A stretch of 64,000 nt of DNA, taken from NCBI GenBank assembly GCA_005116745.1, contig SWDS01000001.1:1-64000 (forward strand), in the 5' to 3' direction. Under the pieces are notes generated by a model. It was given only the letters and a program-made list of their open reading frames with translations, did not search any database and was not told where the DNA came from. Of the stretch, positions 46,619 to 55,370 are shown piece after piece (the stretch's first letter is position 1; the number at the start of each line of letters is the position of its first letter). The position numbers and the translations under genes were made by a program. The DNA comes from Nitrospira sp. GTDB taxonomy: Bacteria > Nitrospirota > Nitrospiria > Nitrospirales > Nitrospiraceae.

Positions 46619-47860
46619 ATGGGATATGTGTTGGTGAGGATGACCTTGTTGTGCCTCTTCATCGCTCCTGGGGCTGTTGCGTATGCAGCCGGCGGAGAGC
46701 AGGAATTTTCCAAAGGGGAAAACCTGTTGAAGAGCAAACAGTATGCGGAAGCGAGGGCAGCGCTGGAGGCCAGCATCCTGAAGAATCCGTCCAATATCCA
46801 GGCCCATTTCAATCTGGCCGAGGCTTGCCGAGCCCTAGAATCCTGGGCCTGTGCGGAGCAACATTACGAGAGCGCATTGGATCTGGATGCCAAATCAGGG
46901 ACAAAATCCTATTTGCCCAAGACTAAAGCGAAGGTGTGGCGCTTACGGGAGGAAACGACGGCATGGCGGCTTCTGAACGAGGGGAAGGGCCTGATGGCCA
47001 GTGGAAAAACGAAGCAGGCGGAGGAGGCTCTGCACAGCGCCGAGGAGCTTGGTCTCAACAATGAGCAACAGACACTCTATCAGCAACTACAGGCGAAGCT
47101 ACCACGATCACGATCTGCCCCCTCGAAATATCTGGCCTCTGCCGGATCGGTAGGAGGTGCGGGGGAGACGGAGACGCTCGATACGCAGATGGTTCTAGTG
47201 CCGGCGGGGAAGTTTATGCGGGGAAGTAATCTCGGAGACGATGAGAAACCCGTTCGGCAGATCTATCTCAATGCCTTCTATATGGACAAATTTGAAGTGA
47301 CGGTCGGCCAGTACGCCAGGTATCTGCAGGCGACGGAAATGGATGAACCTCCGGACTGGAGCACTATGAATCAAGCACAACATCAGAGACGCCCGGTCGT
47401 CAACGTGAGTTGGGAGGATGCGGTCAATTACTGTAAATGGGCCGGCAAGCGCCTGCCGACCGAGGCGGAGTGGGAGAAAGCGGCGCGGGGAACAGATGGA
47501 CGGATCTATCCCTGGGGTAATGAAGCTCCAAGTCGGCTCCATGCCAATTACGGGAGAAAGGAGTGGGACGACCACCTCGCCTTAGCCCCGGTCGGCTCGT
47601 ATGAAGCGGGGAAGAGCCCCTACGGGATCTATGATATGGCCGGGAATGCTTGGGAATGGGTGTTCGATTGGTATGAACTGGATTACTACAAGAAAAGTCC
47701 TGAAAAGAACCCCATCGGGCCGGCAAAAGGCGATGGAAAAGTGTTGCGGGGCGGATCCTGGCTGTACGTGTCTGAGTTTCTGCGGTCCGCGCACCGGTTC
47801 GATGCGCAGCCGACGAATCGGCTCTTTGGATACGGGTTCCGTTGTGCGAAGACGCCATAG
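46619..47860 (+). CDS. TPR plus formylglycine-generating-enzyme-fold (SUMF1) protein, catalytic Cys missing
   Basis: This 413-residue secreted protein has a signal peptide ending in VAYAAG, TPR-like repeats (about 25-135: ENLLKSKQYAEARAALEASI, HFNLAEACRALESWACAEQH), then an FGE-sulfatase fold: MVLVPAGKFMRGSNLGDDEK, PVVNVSWEDAVNYCKWAGKR, LPTEAEWEKAARG, YDMAGNAWEWVFDWY, VLRGGSWLY and GFRCAKTP. True formylglycine generators have a Cys pair after RGGS; here the stretch LYVSEFLRSAHRF lacks both, so it is probably a structural or binding member, not a sulfatase activator. An upstream in-frame start at 46556 is rejected because it precedes the signal. Confidence 0.86.
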   Translation: MGYVLVRMTLLCLFIAPGAVAYAAGGEQEFSKGENLLKSKQYAEARAALEASILKNPSNIQAHFNLAEACRALESWACAEQHYESALDLDAKSGTKSYLPKTKAKVWRLREETTAWRLLNEGKGLMASGKTKQAEEALHSAEELGLNNEQQTLYQQLQAKLPRSRSAPSKYLASAGSVGGAGETETLDTQMVLVPAGKFMRGSNLGDDEKPVRQIYLNAFYMDKFEVTVGQYARYLQATEMDEPPDWSTMNQAQHQRRPVVNVSWEDAVNYCKWAGKRLPTEAEWEKAARGTDGRIYPWGNEAPSRLHANYGRKEWDDHLALAPVGSYEAGKSPYGIYDMAGNAWEWVFDWYELDYYKKSPEKNPIGPAKGDGKVLRGGSWLYVSEFLRSAHRFDAQPTNRLFGYGFRCAKTP

Positions 47861-47945
47861 CTCTTTTGCCAGCGGCACCGATTGATGAGGGGGCTTTGGG
47901 TATGTCCGGGATGTCGGAGTGCTTCCTTGGTTCAAAAGACAGGGC

Positions 47946-48398
47946 TCAAGGATATTTGGCGAAGCAGATCAAGTCGAGATGGTCATAATGATTGGGAAGA
48001 ATCGTTTCAGCTTTGTAACCAAGGTCCATGAAGAACTGAATGTTTCTGGCTGTGCGCAGCATGGTGCAGGCATAGAACTTGTGGGCATCGGTCGTGGCTC
48101 GTTCAATTTCGTGGATGAGGGCCTTTCCTACTCCTTGACGCTGATGAGTGGGACTCACGGAAAGCAACCGGATCACGCATACGCCGGCTACTGTCCAGAA
48201 GCGCACGGAACCGGCGATCGCTCCCCCCACTTCTGCCATGAAAATATGTTTCTCTCTGGCATCCTCTTGAAGGCTCTCGAGGGTTTCTGTCGTCCAGCCG
48301 CTGATTTTGTAGAGTCCGGCATACTCACCGAACGCGGCTTGTTGCACCTGGAGGAGAGCAGGAAAATCCGCTTCGGTGGCTGGTCGAATGTGAACCAT
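47946..48398 (-). CDS. GNAT-family N-acetyltransferase
   Basis: This 150-residue protein has the GNAT fold: MVHIRPATEADFPALLQVQQ, IRLLSVSPTHQRQGVGKALI with the acetyl-CoA loop (Q/RxxGxG/A as QRQGVG), and NIQFFMDLGYKAE near the end. The substrate cannot be told. ATG 48398 was chosen since the added upstream residues do not fit the fold. It converges on the SUMF1 gene. Confidence 0.85.
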   Translation of the reverse strand: MVHIRPATEADFPALLQVQQAAFGEYAGLYKISGWTTETLESLQEDAREKHIFMAEVGGAIAGSVRFWTVAGVCVIRLLSVSPTHQRQGVGKALIHEIERATTDAHKFYACTMLRTARNIQFFMDLGYKAETILPNHYDHLDLICFAKYP

Positions 48399-48538
48399 CA
48401 CGCAGATCCTGGCTAGAGAAGGACGCCCGCACTTCATAGCGGAAGGAGAGAAGATTCGCAAGAGCGATTGAATTCAGGTTGGAAGAGGACAGCGAGAGGG
48501 GGCATGTCATTGCAACTCAACAATTCAAGGGAGCATTT

Positions 48539-49024
48539 ATGCTGAAAGAAGTAACAGGAGATATCTTACGGACAAAGGCAGAAATGGTGGCACACGGTGT
48601 GGCTCCGAACGACAGCTATGCGAATGGCTTGGCACTGAGTCTTCGAGGCCAATGGCCCGCCATGTACAAAGATTTCAGACATTATTGCCAAACGTTTACG
48701 CCGAAGACCGGTGAACTATGGGCCTGGGCGGGTGCCGGGGGAGTGCGCATCGTCAGCCTGTTTACTCAAGAATCAGCTCCCAGCCATGGAGCCAAGCCTG
48801 GGAAGGCCACGATCGAGAACGTCAATCACTGTCTCAAAGCCTTTGCGAAGTTGATCGAGAGCGAGAAAATCCGGAGCGTTGCGCTTCCCCGCTTGGCAAC
48901 AGGTGTCGGAGGGCTCGACTGGAAAGAGGTGAAGCCGTTGATTGAAAAACATCTCGGCCACTTGTCCATTCCGGTCTACGTGTACGCAACATATCAGCCA
49001 GGCGTTCAGGCCACGGAGGGATGA
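48539..49024 (+). CDS. macro-domain protein (ADP-ribose binding)
   Basis: This 161-residue single-domain protein has macro fold marks: EVTGDILRTKAEMVAHGV at the start (the GD.L...A....H motif), NGLALSLRGQWPAMYKDF, and the loop LPRLATGVGGLDWKEVKPLI near 118-137. It may bind or remove ADP-ribose from proteins or DNA ends. AAGGGAG six bases before ATG 48539 sets the start. No ADP-ribosyltransferase partner (as in DarTG) is adjacent. It faces away from the GNAT gene. Confidence 0.84.
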   Translation: MLKEVTGDILRTKAEMVAHGVAPNDSYANGLALSLRGQWPAMYKDFRHYCQTFTPKTGELWAWAGAGGVRIVSLFTQESAPSHGAKPGKATIENVNHCLKAFAKLIESEKIRSVALPRLATGVGGLDWKEVKPLIEKHLGHLSIPVYVYATYQPGVQATEG

Positions 49025-49132
49025 TGGCTTGCCGCGCGATCAATATGCTGCTGGTTTCTCAAGGTCTATTAAGGTCACCTGTTGACGTTGTGAACAATGC
49101 CGCATCGGAGTCGGCTGGCGACGTGATGCCCG

Positions 49133-49339
49133 TCACGCAGCTTGGCCACCGTACCGGCGGCGCTCGGGATGTGCGGCTCTCCTCGGCTGTGACGTGACGC
49201 GCCGATTATCGCGGATCACATCGTCGACGATCATTCCGCAATTGACGCAGCGCCAACCGTGAAAATCCGCTGGCGAGCCAGTCTGCACCGCGAAGCTATC
49301 GTCACTGACGGCGAGGCCGTTGCATCGTAAGCAATTCAT
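49133..49339 (-). CDS. small zinc-ribbon-like protein
   Basis: This 68-residue protein has two Cys pairs, CLRC (3-6) and CVNC (31-34), 25 residues apart, as in a zinc ribbon, and a basic tail (DNRRVTSQPRRAAHPERRRY). GGGAG upstream gives a start, and the ATG overlaps the stop of the preceding minus-strand gene by ATGA. No family is named. It could be a nucleic-acid-binding helper protein. Confidence 0.6.
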   Translation of the reverse strand: MNCLRCNGLAVSDDSFAVQTGSPADFHGWRCVNCGMIVDDVIRDNRRVTSQPRRAAHPERRRYGGQAA

Positions 49340-49656
49340 TGATCATCTCCCAGTAGAATGTCCTTTCCTATCCGAGGACCCTGTTGCGGAGTCTCGGTGG
49401 TGGCAGCTTGAATCATGCGCTGCATTCGTGCGGCTTGCAGCAAGGCTGTCCCATCTTGGAAGCCCAGCACGTACCGCCTGAGAATCTCGGGAGGGCACTG
49501 TCGATAGTTGTCGGTATGGTCACTATTCATCAGGGCATCCCGCAGTCCATCTGCTTCCGCGCTCCACTCGTCCACTTCCGTTTCTGTGCGAGCCTGTGCA
49601 GATTGCCGTCGACACCACTCGATACGAACAGTGATGGGGTGTGTTGCGTGTTTCAT
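49336..49656 (-). CDS. hypothetical protein
   Basis: This 106-residue protein is not recognised. It is helical and charged, with a VRIEWCRRQSAQARTETEVD segment and CPPEILRRYVLGFQDGTALL later. Coupled by ATGA to the downstream zinc-ribbon gene, so the pair are probably one unit of unknown job. Confidence 0.5.
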   Translation of the reverse strand: MKHATHPITVRIEWCRRQSAQARTETEVDEWSAEADGLRDALMNSDHTDNYRQCPPEILRRYVLGFQDGTALLQAARMQRMIQAATTETPQQGPRIGKDILLGDDQ

Positions 49657-50146
49657 GATTTACTCATTAGATATCCAATCTCACGTCTTATTTCTCTTGG
49701 CAGCAAGTTGAATGCCACGGTAAAGAGTGGCAAAGAACCCTGTCCTGATGGTTCTGCTTACTCAGCAGTTTGGTACGTAATTATAATGAGTTACACGATG
49801 GGATGAGGTCGGCGATGACAAGGCCTATGGATACCAGAGTAGTCGAGGTCAGTGGAGGAGGTGTAGGATGGGGACTCTACTGTTTCCTAATGAGACTAGG
49901 TAAAGCTCTAGAATAAATATCTGGTGCTGAAGAGAGTAGGTTAAGCGTATGGCATCGCAACTCCTGCTTCTCCCTCGTTGAAGATTCCACGATCACTCTA
50001 GCCTTTACCTCCTTTGAACTTCAAAAGGACACAAGAATATGACAACGTGAGCTTAAGGGTGGTCTTCGCAAGCAACATTGTTGCCTGCGCTTCGCGTAAC
50101 GGTTATAAACAGTCCAGAGGATCTTCTGCTCAGGCATTTTCCTAGC
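49657..50146. other. intergenic stretch without a supported gene
   Basis: This is 490 bases between the minus-strand hypothetical and the L7/L12-like protein. Open frames here lack start signals and family resemblance. It is less GC-rich around 49890-49930. No repeat or RNA gene is evident. Confidence 0.45.
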
Positions 50147-50422
50147 ATGGCAAACAAACTACGGCGTTCAACTAATTTTCCCAAAGCAGCGATTGAGGCG
50201 CTGTGGCAGGGCAATGTGATCGAAGCAATCAAGGTGGTTCGCCAGGAACGGAATATCGGCCTGAAAGAGGCGAAGGAAGTGGTCGAGACCTACATCGTGT
50301 CCGAGCCGGCCCTCAAGAAAAAGATGGACCAAGTCCTTGCCACGGCGAAACAGAGATTTATCCGGTGGCTTATCGGATTTCTGGTGCTTGCCGCAGGAAT
50401 TACATATTTCGTGATGGGCTGA
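50147..50422 (+). CDS. L7/L12 C-terminal-domain-like membrane miniprotein, copy 1
   Basis: This 91-residue protein starts with a helical segment, AAIEALWQGNVIEAIKVVRQ and GLKEAKEVVETYI, closely like the ribosomal L7/L12 C-terminal domain (K.IR...GLGLKEAK..VE). It ends with one membrane span (WLIGFLVLAAGITYFVMG). I chose ATG 50147, where the resemblance begins; no ribosome binding site is strong. A paralogue lies at 55371. The fold suggests protein-protein contact at the membrane; the partner is unknown. Confidence 0.65.
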   Translation: MANKLRRSTNFPKAAIEALWQGNVIEAIKVVRQERNIGLKEAKEVVETYIVSEPALKKKMDQVLATAKQRFIRWLIGFLVLAAGITYFVMG

Positions 50423-50943
50423 TTTGAGGCCATGAATGAGCTACTCGCTACCGGTCCTTGCAACCATTCTTCCATTCGTTCTGCCGATCCCTTGATTTCC
50501 GTCGGTTTGCCCCAGCCATGGGCAGTGTGGCGATTTTCACCTGCGGTGTAGATCTCCACGGCATCGTGACGCGTCTGGCGGCGCCAATTGTCTTGATCAA
50601 GGCATGGACGCACTCGATATATAGGCACAAGTAATGCATCATCAAGTATGTCCATTGCGCTCGCATCCTTTCAGCGGAGCTGGGCGTATGGAGCAATCGA
50701 ATCGCGAAAGACGTTCGTTTATTCTGCGTAGTCGTTGACAGCTGCTCAGTCACAGGCAATGTCTTCCAGGTCGCGAGGGATAGGATGAGATAAATCCGCA
50801 GGGGGGATTGCAGTACACGTACTGACTTACAATGGCTGAGAGGGAATGGCCGTGGTATGAAGCCTGGCTTCGGTTAACATCACAAGCGGAGTACACTTCT
50901 CGCTTCCTCAGGCGAGACGGTGCTGCGTAATTGGAGGCATCTG
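50423..50943. other. intergenic stretch, possible decayed minus-strand coding
   Basis: This is 521 bases with a minus-strand frame (50655 downwards; begins DILDDALLVPIYRVRP, later AHGWGKPTEIKGSAERMEEW) that looks partly protein-like but runs antisense into the L7/L12-like gene. There is no ribosome binding site and no family, so it is left uncalled; it may be a gene remnant. Confidence 0.35.
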
Positions 50944-51399
50944 ATGAATGATCAAGACACACAACGAGCGGTCGAAATTCTCAACCGGATTATGGAGCAT
51001 GAACTAGCGGGAGTCGTACGCTATACGCATTACTCACTCATGATCTACGGCTATAATCGCATTCCTATTGTGTCGTGGCTGAAGAGTAATGCTGACGAGA
51101 GCCTTGCCCATGCGCATAAAGCCGGGGAACTGGTTACCTTGCTTGGTGGTCACCCATCGCTGAAGATTGGAACGCTCTTGGAAACCGAGAAGCACGACGT
51201 GGGGGATATTCTGCGGGAGAGCTTGGAGCACGAAAGGGGTGCTATCGCAGCCTATTACGATTTGCTAAAGATCTCCGAAGGAAAGTCCGTCCTGTTGGAA
51301 GAATTTGCACGAGAAATGATCGTGGGTGAAGAACTGCACCTTGATGAGGTGAACAAGATGCTGCGTAAGTCAGGTGATGTTCAGCCATTTCGCCCCTAA
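50944..51399 (+). CDS. bacterioferritin/ferritin-like iron-storage protein
   Basis: This 151-residue four-helix protein has ferritin-like iron ligands: MEHELAGVVRYTHYSLM (Glu20 region), NADESLAHAHKAGEL (Glu52 with His neighbours) and EHERGAIAAYYDLLK, then EEFAREMIVGEELHLDEV. No heme-ligand Met at the usual Bfr position can be confirmed, so it may be a heme-free ferritin-like or Dps-type member. TTGGAGG seven bases before ATG 50944 fixes the start. Confidence 0.85.
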   Translation: MNDQDTQRAVEILNRIMEHELAGVVRYTHYSLMIYGYNRIPIVSWLKSNADESLAHAHKAGELVTLLGGHPSLKIGTLLETEKHDVGDILRESLEHERGAIAAYYDLLKISEGKSVLLEEFAREMIVGEELHLDEVNKMLRKSGDVQPFRP

Positions 51400-51477
51400 C
51401 CCGTCCATGCAATCGGGCACGATACTCGTGCCGAGACATGGTTTGCCTCATCATATGACGGGTGAGGCGTTGTGCTG

Positions 51478-52071
51478 ATGGGGGTGATGATGCCGCGATA
51501 TGGTAAGACGAATGTTCGGATTGGTCTTGGTCTGATGTTGAGCGTGGTGCTGGGGGCGGGGGTGGTGTCGGCCAAGGTGCAAGTCTTGCCAGAGACGGTG
51601 TTACTGGTGGGGGGAAAGAAGGTTACCGAACACAAGGGCATGCTTGACCATCCTGTCGTGAAAGGGCTGCTTGCGGCGTTCGAGCGGGCTGAAGCGGCGT
51701 TACAAAAAGAAGATATCGATGCTCTCATGCGGTTTTATGCGCCCGCCTATGACTATCATGGATTGAAAGATAACGACGTGCGACGGGTGTGGGGCGAGGT
51801 ATTTGAGCATTACAAGGCCGTAGAATCACTCCATCTGTTCTCCGATATCAAAGTCCTGCGGGTGAATGACGAACTCCGTGTAGAGGTCACCTGCACGGGT
51901 GGCTTGTATGGCACTGACGAACACACAGGAAAGCGGCTCACACTCGACAGTTGGTTTCGTGAAGTCCACTATCTGGTGAAAGAGGGTGATGCCTGGCGGT
52001 TTCTTGGCAATGCCGGCGAGGTGCCAGCTGCCGCCCCTTTCTCGTCGGCCCCGCACCATCCGCTATTTTGA
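51478..52071 (+). CDS. secreted NTF2/SnoaL-like protein
   Basis: This protein of about 197 residues has a signal peptide (IGLGLMLSVVLGAGVVSAK) and an NTF2-like domain (about 60-185): LLAAFERAEAALQKEDIDAL, RFYAPAYDYHGLKDNDVRRV and VHYLVKEGDAWRFLGNAG, a cone-shaped fold that can be enzyme or binder. ATG 51478 is preferred because of GGTGAGG upstream; ATGs at 51487/51490 are possible. The role is unknown. Confidence 0.7.
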   Translation: MGVMMPRYGKTNVRIGLGLMLSVVLGAGVVSAKVQVLPETVLLVGGKKVTEHKGMLDHPVVKGLLAAFERAEAALQKEDIDALMRFYAPAYDYHGLKDNDVRRVWGEVFEHYKAVESLHLFSDIKVLRVNDELRVEVTCTGGLYGTDEHTGKRLTLDSWFREVHYLVKEGDAWRFLGNAGEVPAAAPFSSAPHHPLF

Positions 52072-52084
52072 TTATCCGTGAGAC

Positions 52085-52480
52085 TTAGGTTTGTCGACGG
52101 CGAGCCATGATCGCCGGTCTGGCGGCAAAGAGCAGGAGAGCCGCGTAGTAGGCAGCGCCTGACACAGGATCCCGGTTCAGAAACACCTCGGCTGGCGACA
52201 TTCTTCTGAGCCATATCCCCACTACCAGGTCGGCGAGCCAGACGAAACCCATGGCAATGAAGCCAACAGGCAGTGCCGAAGACTGCTGAGCATCGAGCTT
52301 GTGACGGACGACCCATCTCGCTGCGGCGACCATAACGGCGAACATCAGCGGCATCTCCAACAATTCAGCCGCTCTTTCCCCCAGCAGCGGAACGAGGAAG
52401 AGGACCCGCCCGGTTCCCAGCACGAACCCCGCGCCGAACACGAGGAGAAAATAAAGGACTGCTGCTTGCAGGATCCGCAT
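52085..52480 (-). CDS. hypothetical four-helix membrane protein
   Basis: This 131-residue protein has about four hydrophobic spans (AAVLYFLLVFGAGFVLGTG, LLEMPLMFAVMVAAARWVV, ALPVGFIAMGFVWLADLVVG and AAYYAALLLFAARPAI). I recognise no family. AAGGG before ATG 52480 supports this start over one nine codons upstream. It lies just 13 bases from the convergent NTF2-like gene. Confidence 0.6.
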   Translation of the reverse strand: MRILQAAVLYFLLVFGAGFVLGTGRVLFLVPLLGERAAELLEMPLMFAVMVAAARWVVRHKLDAQQSSALPVGFIAMGFVWLADLVVGIWLRRMSPAEVFLNRDPVSGAAYYAALLLFAARPAIMARRRQT

Positions 52481-52854
52481 GGACCCTTGAGGTGTTGGGG
52501 TGAACAATCATTGAGCACATCAATGTGTCACGCTACTAACTGTGTTGAGCTCGTCAACGATGAAACGGGCCATGAGAGTCCAAATTGTTTCACTTCGCTA
52601 CACAGCAGACGCTCGGCGTGGGTGTCATGCCCATTTTCTTGTGTGCGCTACCAGGCGACTAGATTTTTGCCTGCACATCGAAGATAGTGGCTCTGTGTGG
52701 GTGACCAATAGCCTTGTCTGAGAAACGGCTATGTCACGATTGATCGCGGTGCTCGGCGAGTACACGCCCTCATCGGAGTGAACTCTGACGATATTACCCT
52801 CTTGAAGCAGGAGCGGCTCAGAATATCATGAACTAGCATTGAGGGACGAAACAG
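52481..52854. other. intergenic stretch without a supported gene
   Basis: This is 374 bases between the divergent membrane protein and the methyltransferase. Open frames do not have start signals or recognisable sequence; no repeat or RNA gene is evident. Confidence 0.45.
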
Positions 52855-53451
52855 ATGATCGATGCGGCACGGTTCTATGAAACGCATGCACTGACCTATC
52901 TTGAGGATCGAGATCGGTCCCGTGTAGGGGCTGAGGTTGTTCAGAGTTGGGTGAGATCTCTCCCGTTTGGTGCTTCCGTCGTCGAAATCGCCTGCGGCGG
53001 AGGGTATCCCATTACACAGGTTCTTGTGGACTCCGGGCTTGCAGTATGGGCGATCGATACATCTCCCACTTTGCTGAGACAATTTCGATTGCGTTTCCCC
53101 ACGATTCCAACGCAATGCGCGTCGGCCCTTGACAGTGACTACTTCGGGCGGACATTCGAGGCAGTCATCTCGATCGGCCTCGTGTCTTTTCTACGCGAGG
53201 ACGAGCAGCTGGCCTTTCTGCATCGGGTAGCGGAGATCCTCATACCACGAGGTCGTTTTCTCTTCACGGCGCCTGTCGAAACAGGGATCTGGCAGGATGT
53301 CACCACCGGTCTCGACTGTTGGTCGCTCGGTCGAACCGCGTACACTCGTGCTCTCGAACGCAATGGACTTCGCGTGATCCGCACGCATGTCGATGAAGGG
53401 GAAAATAATTACTACGAAGCCGAAAAGATCGGTGAAGCTGCGTGGTGGTGA
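52855..53451 (+). CDS. SAM-dependent methyltransferase (class I)
   Basis: This 198-residue protein has motif I as VVEIACGGGYPIT (SAM loop), a following acidic end of strand 2 (VWAIDTSPTLL), AVISIGLVSFL as motif II-like region and LIPRGRFLFTAPVETGIW as strand 5/motif III region. The substrate is unknown; its size and the absence of extra domains fit a small-molecule methyltransferase. It stands alone. Confidence 0.82.
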   Translation: MIDAARFYETHALTYLEDRDRSRVGAEVVQSWVRSLPFGASVVEIACGGGYPITQVLVDSGLAVWAIDTSPTLLRQFRLRFPTIPTQCASALDSDYFGRTFEAVISIGLVSFLREDEQLAFLHRVAEILIPRGRFLFTAPVETGIWQDVTTGLDCWSLGRTAYTRALERNGLRVIRTHVDEGENNYYEAEKIGEAAWW

Positions 53452-53513
53452 GACAAGGCCCATTATGCCTGTGTGAGCCGGTTCGCCAAACAGCGGGTTG
53501 CTGCTGAACCAGA

Positions 53514-53888
53514 GTGTTGGCCTGTCAGGGAGGCGGTATAAATTGTGAGGATCTGTCGGACACAGACATTCTCGAGATCACAACACCGATCATAGACAAT
53601 CTGATGGAGGCTTCTACCCGGATCGATTACGAGGCGCATGTCAGGGATTTCAGTGATCGGATGAAAGCAATCGTGACCAAAGAGCATCTTCAGAAGGTGT
53701 GTCAGCAATACCAGGCAGAGAAGGGATTCTTCGCTGAACGTCAGCCGGTTGCTGTGTTCAAGCGGCCTGAGTCGGCAGCCATCATCTGGAAACAGCGCTT
53801 TACCAAAGCCAAGGGCGAGTTTGTGGCGGAAATGGTTTTGGTTCATCACAATGGTCGGTATCTTTGCGATCATGCCATGGTGTTCTAA
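53514..53888 (+). CDS. hypothetical NTF2-like small protein
   Basis: This protein of about 124 residues has a pattern like NTF2/SnoaL: IDYEAHVRDFSDRMKAIVTK, FAERQPVAVFKRPESAAIIW and KGEFVAEMVLVHHNGRYLC. The start is unsure: GTG 53514 and TTG 53517 have no ribosome binding site, and ATG 53604 would cut the first helix. It may be part of the decaying neighbourhood around it. Confidence 0.5.
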   Translation: MLACQGGGINCEDLSDTDILEITTPIIDNLMEASTRIDYEAHVRDFSDRMKAIVTKEHLQKVCQQYQAEKGFFAERQPVAVFKRPESAAIIWKQRFTKAKGEFVAEMVLVHHNGRYLCDHAMVF

Positions 53889-53978
53889 GCCATGCCGCGT
53901 GTGCCAGCGTGAGTATGTGGTTGTGGCGATGAATCCAAGCTATGATGGAGCCGCTGATTAGGTCGTTAGCCATCCACT

Positions 53979-54422
53979 ATGCCCCTCCTCCTTCAGCCTC
54001 CTTTCGTGGCCATGCTCATTGCCATGGCAGCAGGGCTCATCCATTCCCGCCTCGGTCCTTGGCCTGAGGTTCTCTGCATGCCGCTCATCGGAGGCATACT
54101 CGTGGTAGCCGGTTTTACATTCATGATATGGGCCCGCATGCTCTTCACGTTTCGTGGGACCACTCTCTTTGTTGGTCAAGAAGCCTCTCAACTGGTGTGC
54201 GACGGCCCCTTTCGATTCTCGCGCAACCCCATGTATGTTGGAGTGCTCGTGTCGTTACTCGGCCTCGCCCTGTGGGTCGGTACAGCGTCCATGTACGTGG
54301 CCGTACCGTTCACATTCATGACCTTCAACTTCTTTCACATCCCACGCGAGGAGCAGAGATTGCGTGAATCATTTGGCGAGCGGTATCTCACCTATTCGAA
54401 GGAAGTTCGCCGGTGGCTGTGA
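53979..54422 (+). CDS. isoprenylcysteine carboxyl methyltransferase (ICMT)/PEMT-like membrane methyltransferase
   Basis: This is a 147-residue integral membrane protein with four hydrophobic spans and the ICMT/PEMT C-terminal motif: CDGPFRFSRNPMYVGVLV, then the HIPREEQRLRESFGERYLTY tail. Bacterial members methylate small or lipid-like acceptors; the substrate here is unknown. The end overlaps the next (disrupted) gene. Confidence 0.85.
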   Translation: MPLLLQPPFVAMLIAMAAGLIHSRLGPWPEVLCMPLIGGILVVAGFTFMIWARMLFTFRGTTLFVGQEASQLVCDGPFRFSRNPMYVGVLVSLLGLALWVGTASMYVAVPFTFMTFNFFHIPREEQRLRESFGERYLTYSKEVRRWL

Positions 54423-54841
54423 CGACCATTCTTGCGTTCCCACTGATTGCCGTAATTCTTACGCTCTCACTCTGGCATGTCTATTGGCTGTTGGGAGGCC
54501 GTATAGGATGTGAGGCTGCCATTCCGGAAGTGGATGGCAAACCGATGTTTCAGCCGTCGGCCGTCGCCACATTCATCGTGGCGGTTGCGTTGGCGCTGTG
54601 TGCCGTATTGCTCGGCGCGACCGCTGATCTCATTCACCTCCCGGTGTCACATACGTGGCTGGTATGGCTGACCCAGGCATTGGCTGCAGTGCTGCTCCTG
54701 CGTGCGATTGGAGATTTCTGACTGGTGGGATTCTTCAAACGGATCCGAGGGACTCGGTTTGCTCGTTTGGATACGGCGGTGTACTCCCCGCTCTGTCTTC
54801 TGTTAGCCATTGGTTCGTCCATCGTTGGGTTCACGTCATAA
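54413..54841 (+). pseudogene. DUF3995 membrane protein, interrupted by an in-frame TGA
   Basis: The frame from GTG 54413 reads three membrane spans and RAIGDF up to TGA at 54719-54721, and then continues in the same frame with [20 protein letters not shown] and [12 protein letters not shown] to TAA 54839-54841. DUF3995 members have [23 protein letters not shown]...YSPLC as one unbroken block, so a CGA to TGA change at the Arg position broke the gene. About 103 residues remain before the stop. Read-through or sequencing error would also explain it. Confidence 0.78.
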
Positions 54842-54865
54842 TCGCACAGTCAGGGAGGTTCTGAG

Positions 54866-55240
54866 ATGGTCGAAGCTACAAGCGAATCGGTTTGGTGTCA
54901 GACGCAGCTCACGAGCGGAGCGCACTCCTCTCTCTTGGATACCACGCGAGAGAAGGGAGGCAGCGAGTCGGGCTTTCATCCTCATGGCCTGCTTGAGGCG
55001 GTGCAGACTGGCATGACGACGAGAGTAATGCAGGACTGTAGCCGTCGAGGGGCGGTCGCCTTTGAGTACGAGGTCGAACTCCAGGGGGAGCGGTCTGAAC
55101 AAAATCGAGATCGCCTGCTCGATGTGGCAGGGAAGTGTCCGGTTCGCCGCACCCTTTTCATCACACCTGACATTCCGCCTCCTCTTCGAGGCCTCATTGA
55201 GTGTGAGGTGTGTGGGATTTGGGCTGCACACACGTATTAG
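54866..55240 (+). pseudogene. OsmC-like protein remnant
   Basis: The ORF of 124 codons has a ribosome binding site (GGGAGG) and OsmC features: GFHPHGLLEAVQTGMTTRVM where OsmC has PYELLLAALGAC.. (the first redox Cys is replaced), then directly RDRLLDVAGKCPVRRTLF, the C-terminal block with the second Cys. The 30-45 residues usually between the two are missing, and the end after TLF is unrelated. It therefore looks like an internally deleted, nonfunctional OsmC/OhrB-type gene. Translation is still possible, since the frame is open. Confidence 0.6.
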
Positions 55241-55370
55241 AGAGGAACTGGACAGGGGAGAATCTAGGCCTCGGCACCCATACGTCTCACTCAGGTCACT
55301 GCGGAAATCAGGAAGACGTGAGCCGATAGATTCTGCTAGACTCTCCCCCACGACGACGAAGGAGGAAAAA

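Noticed and set aside
46492-46926. 144-codon plus frame with a good ribosome binding site before a GTG
   Set aside because: Overlaps the SUMF1-like gene in another frame; composition is not protein-like after the first 30 codons.
50290-50655. 121-codon minus-strand frame with some protein-like segments
   Set aside because: Runs antisense through most of the L7/L12-like gene's end, lacks a start signal and shows no family; at most a remnant.
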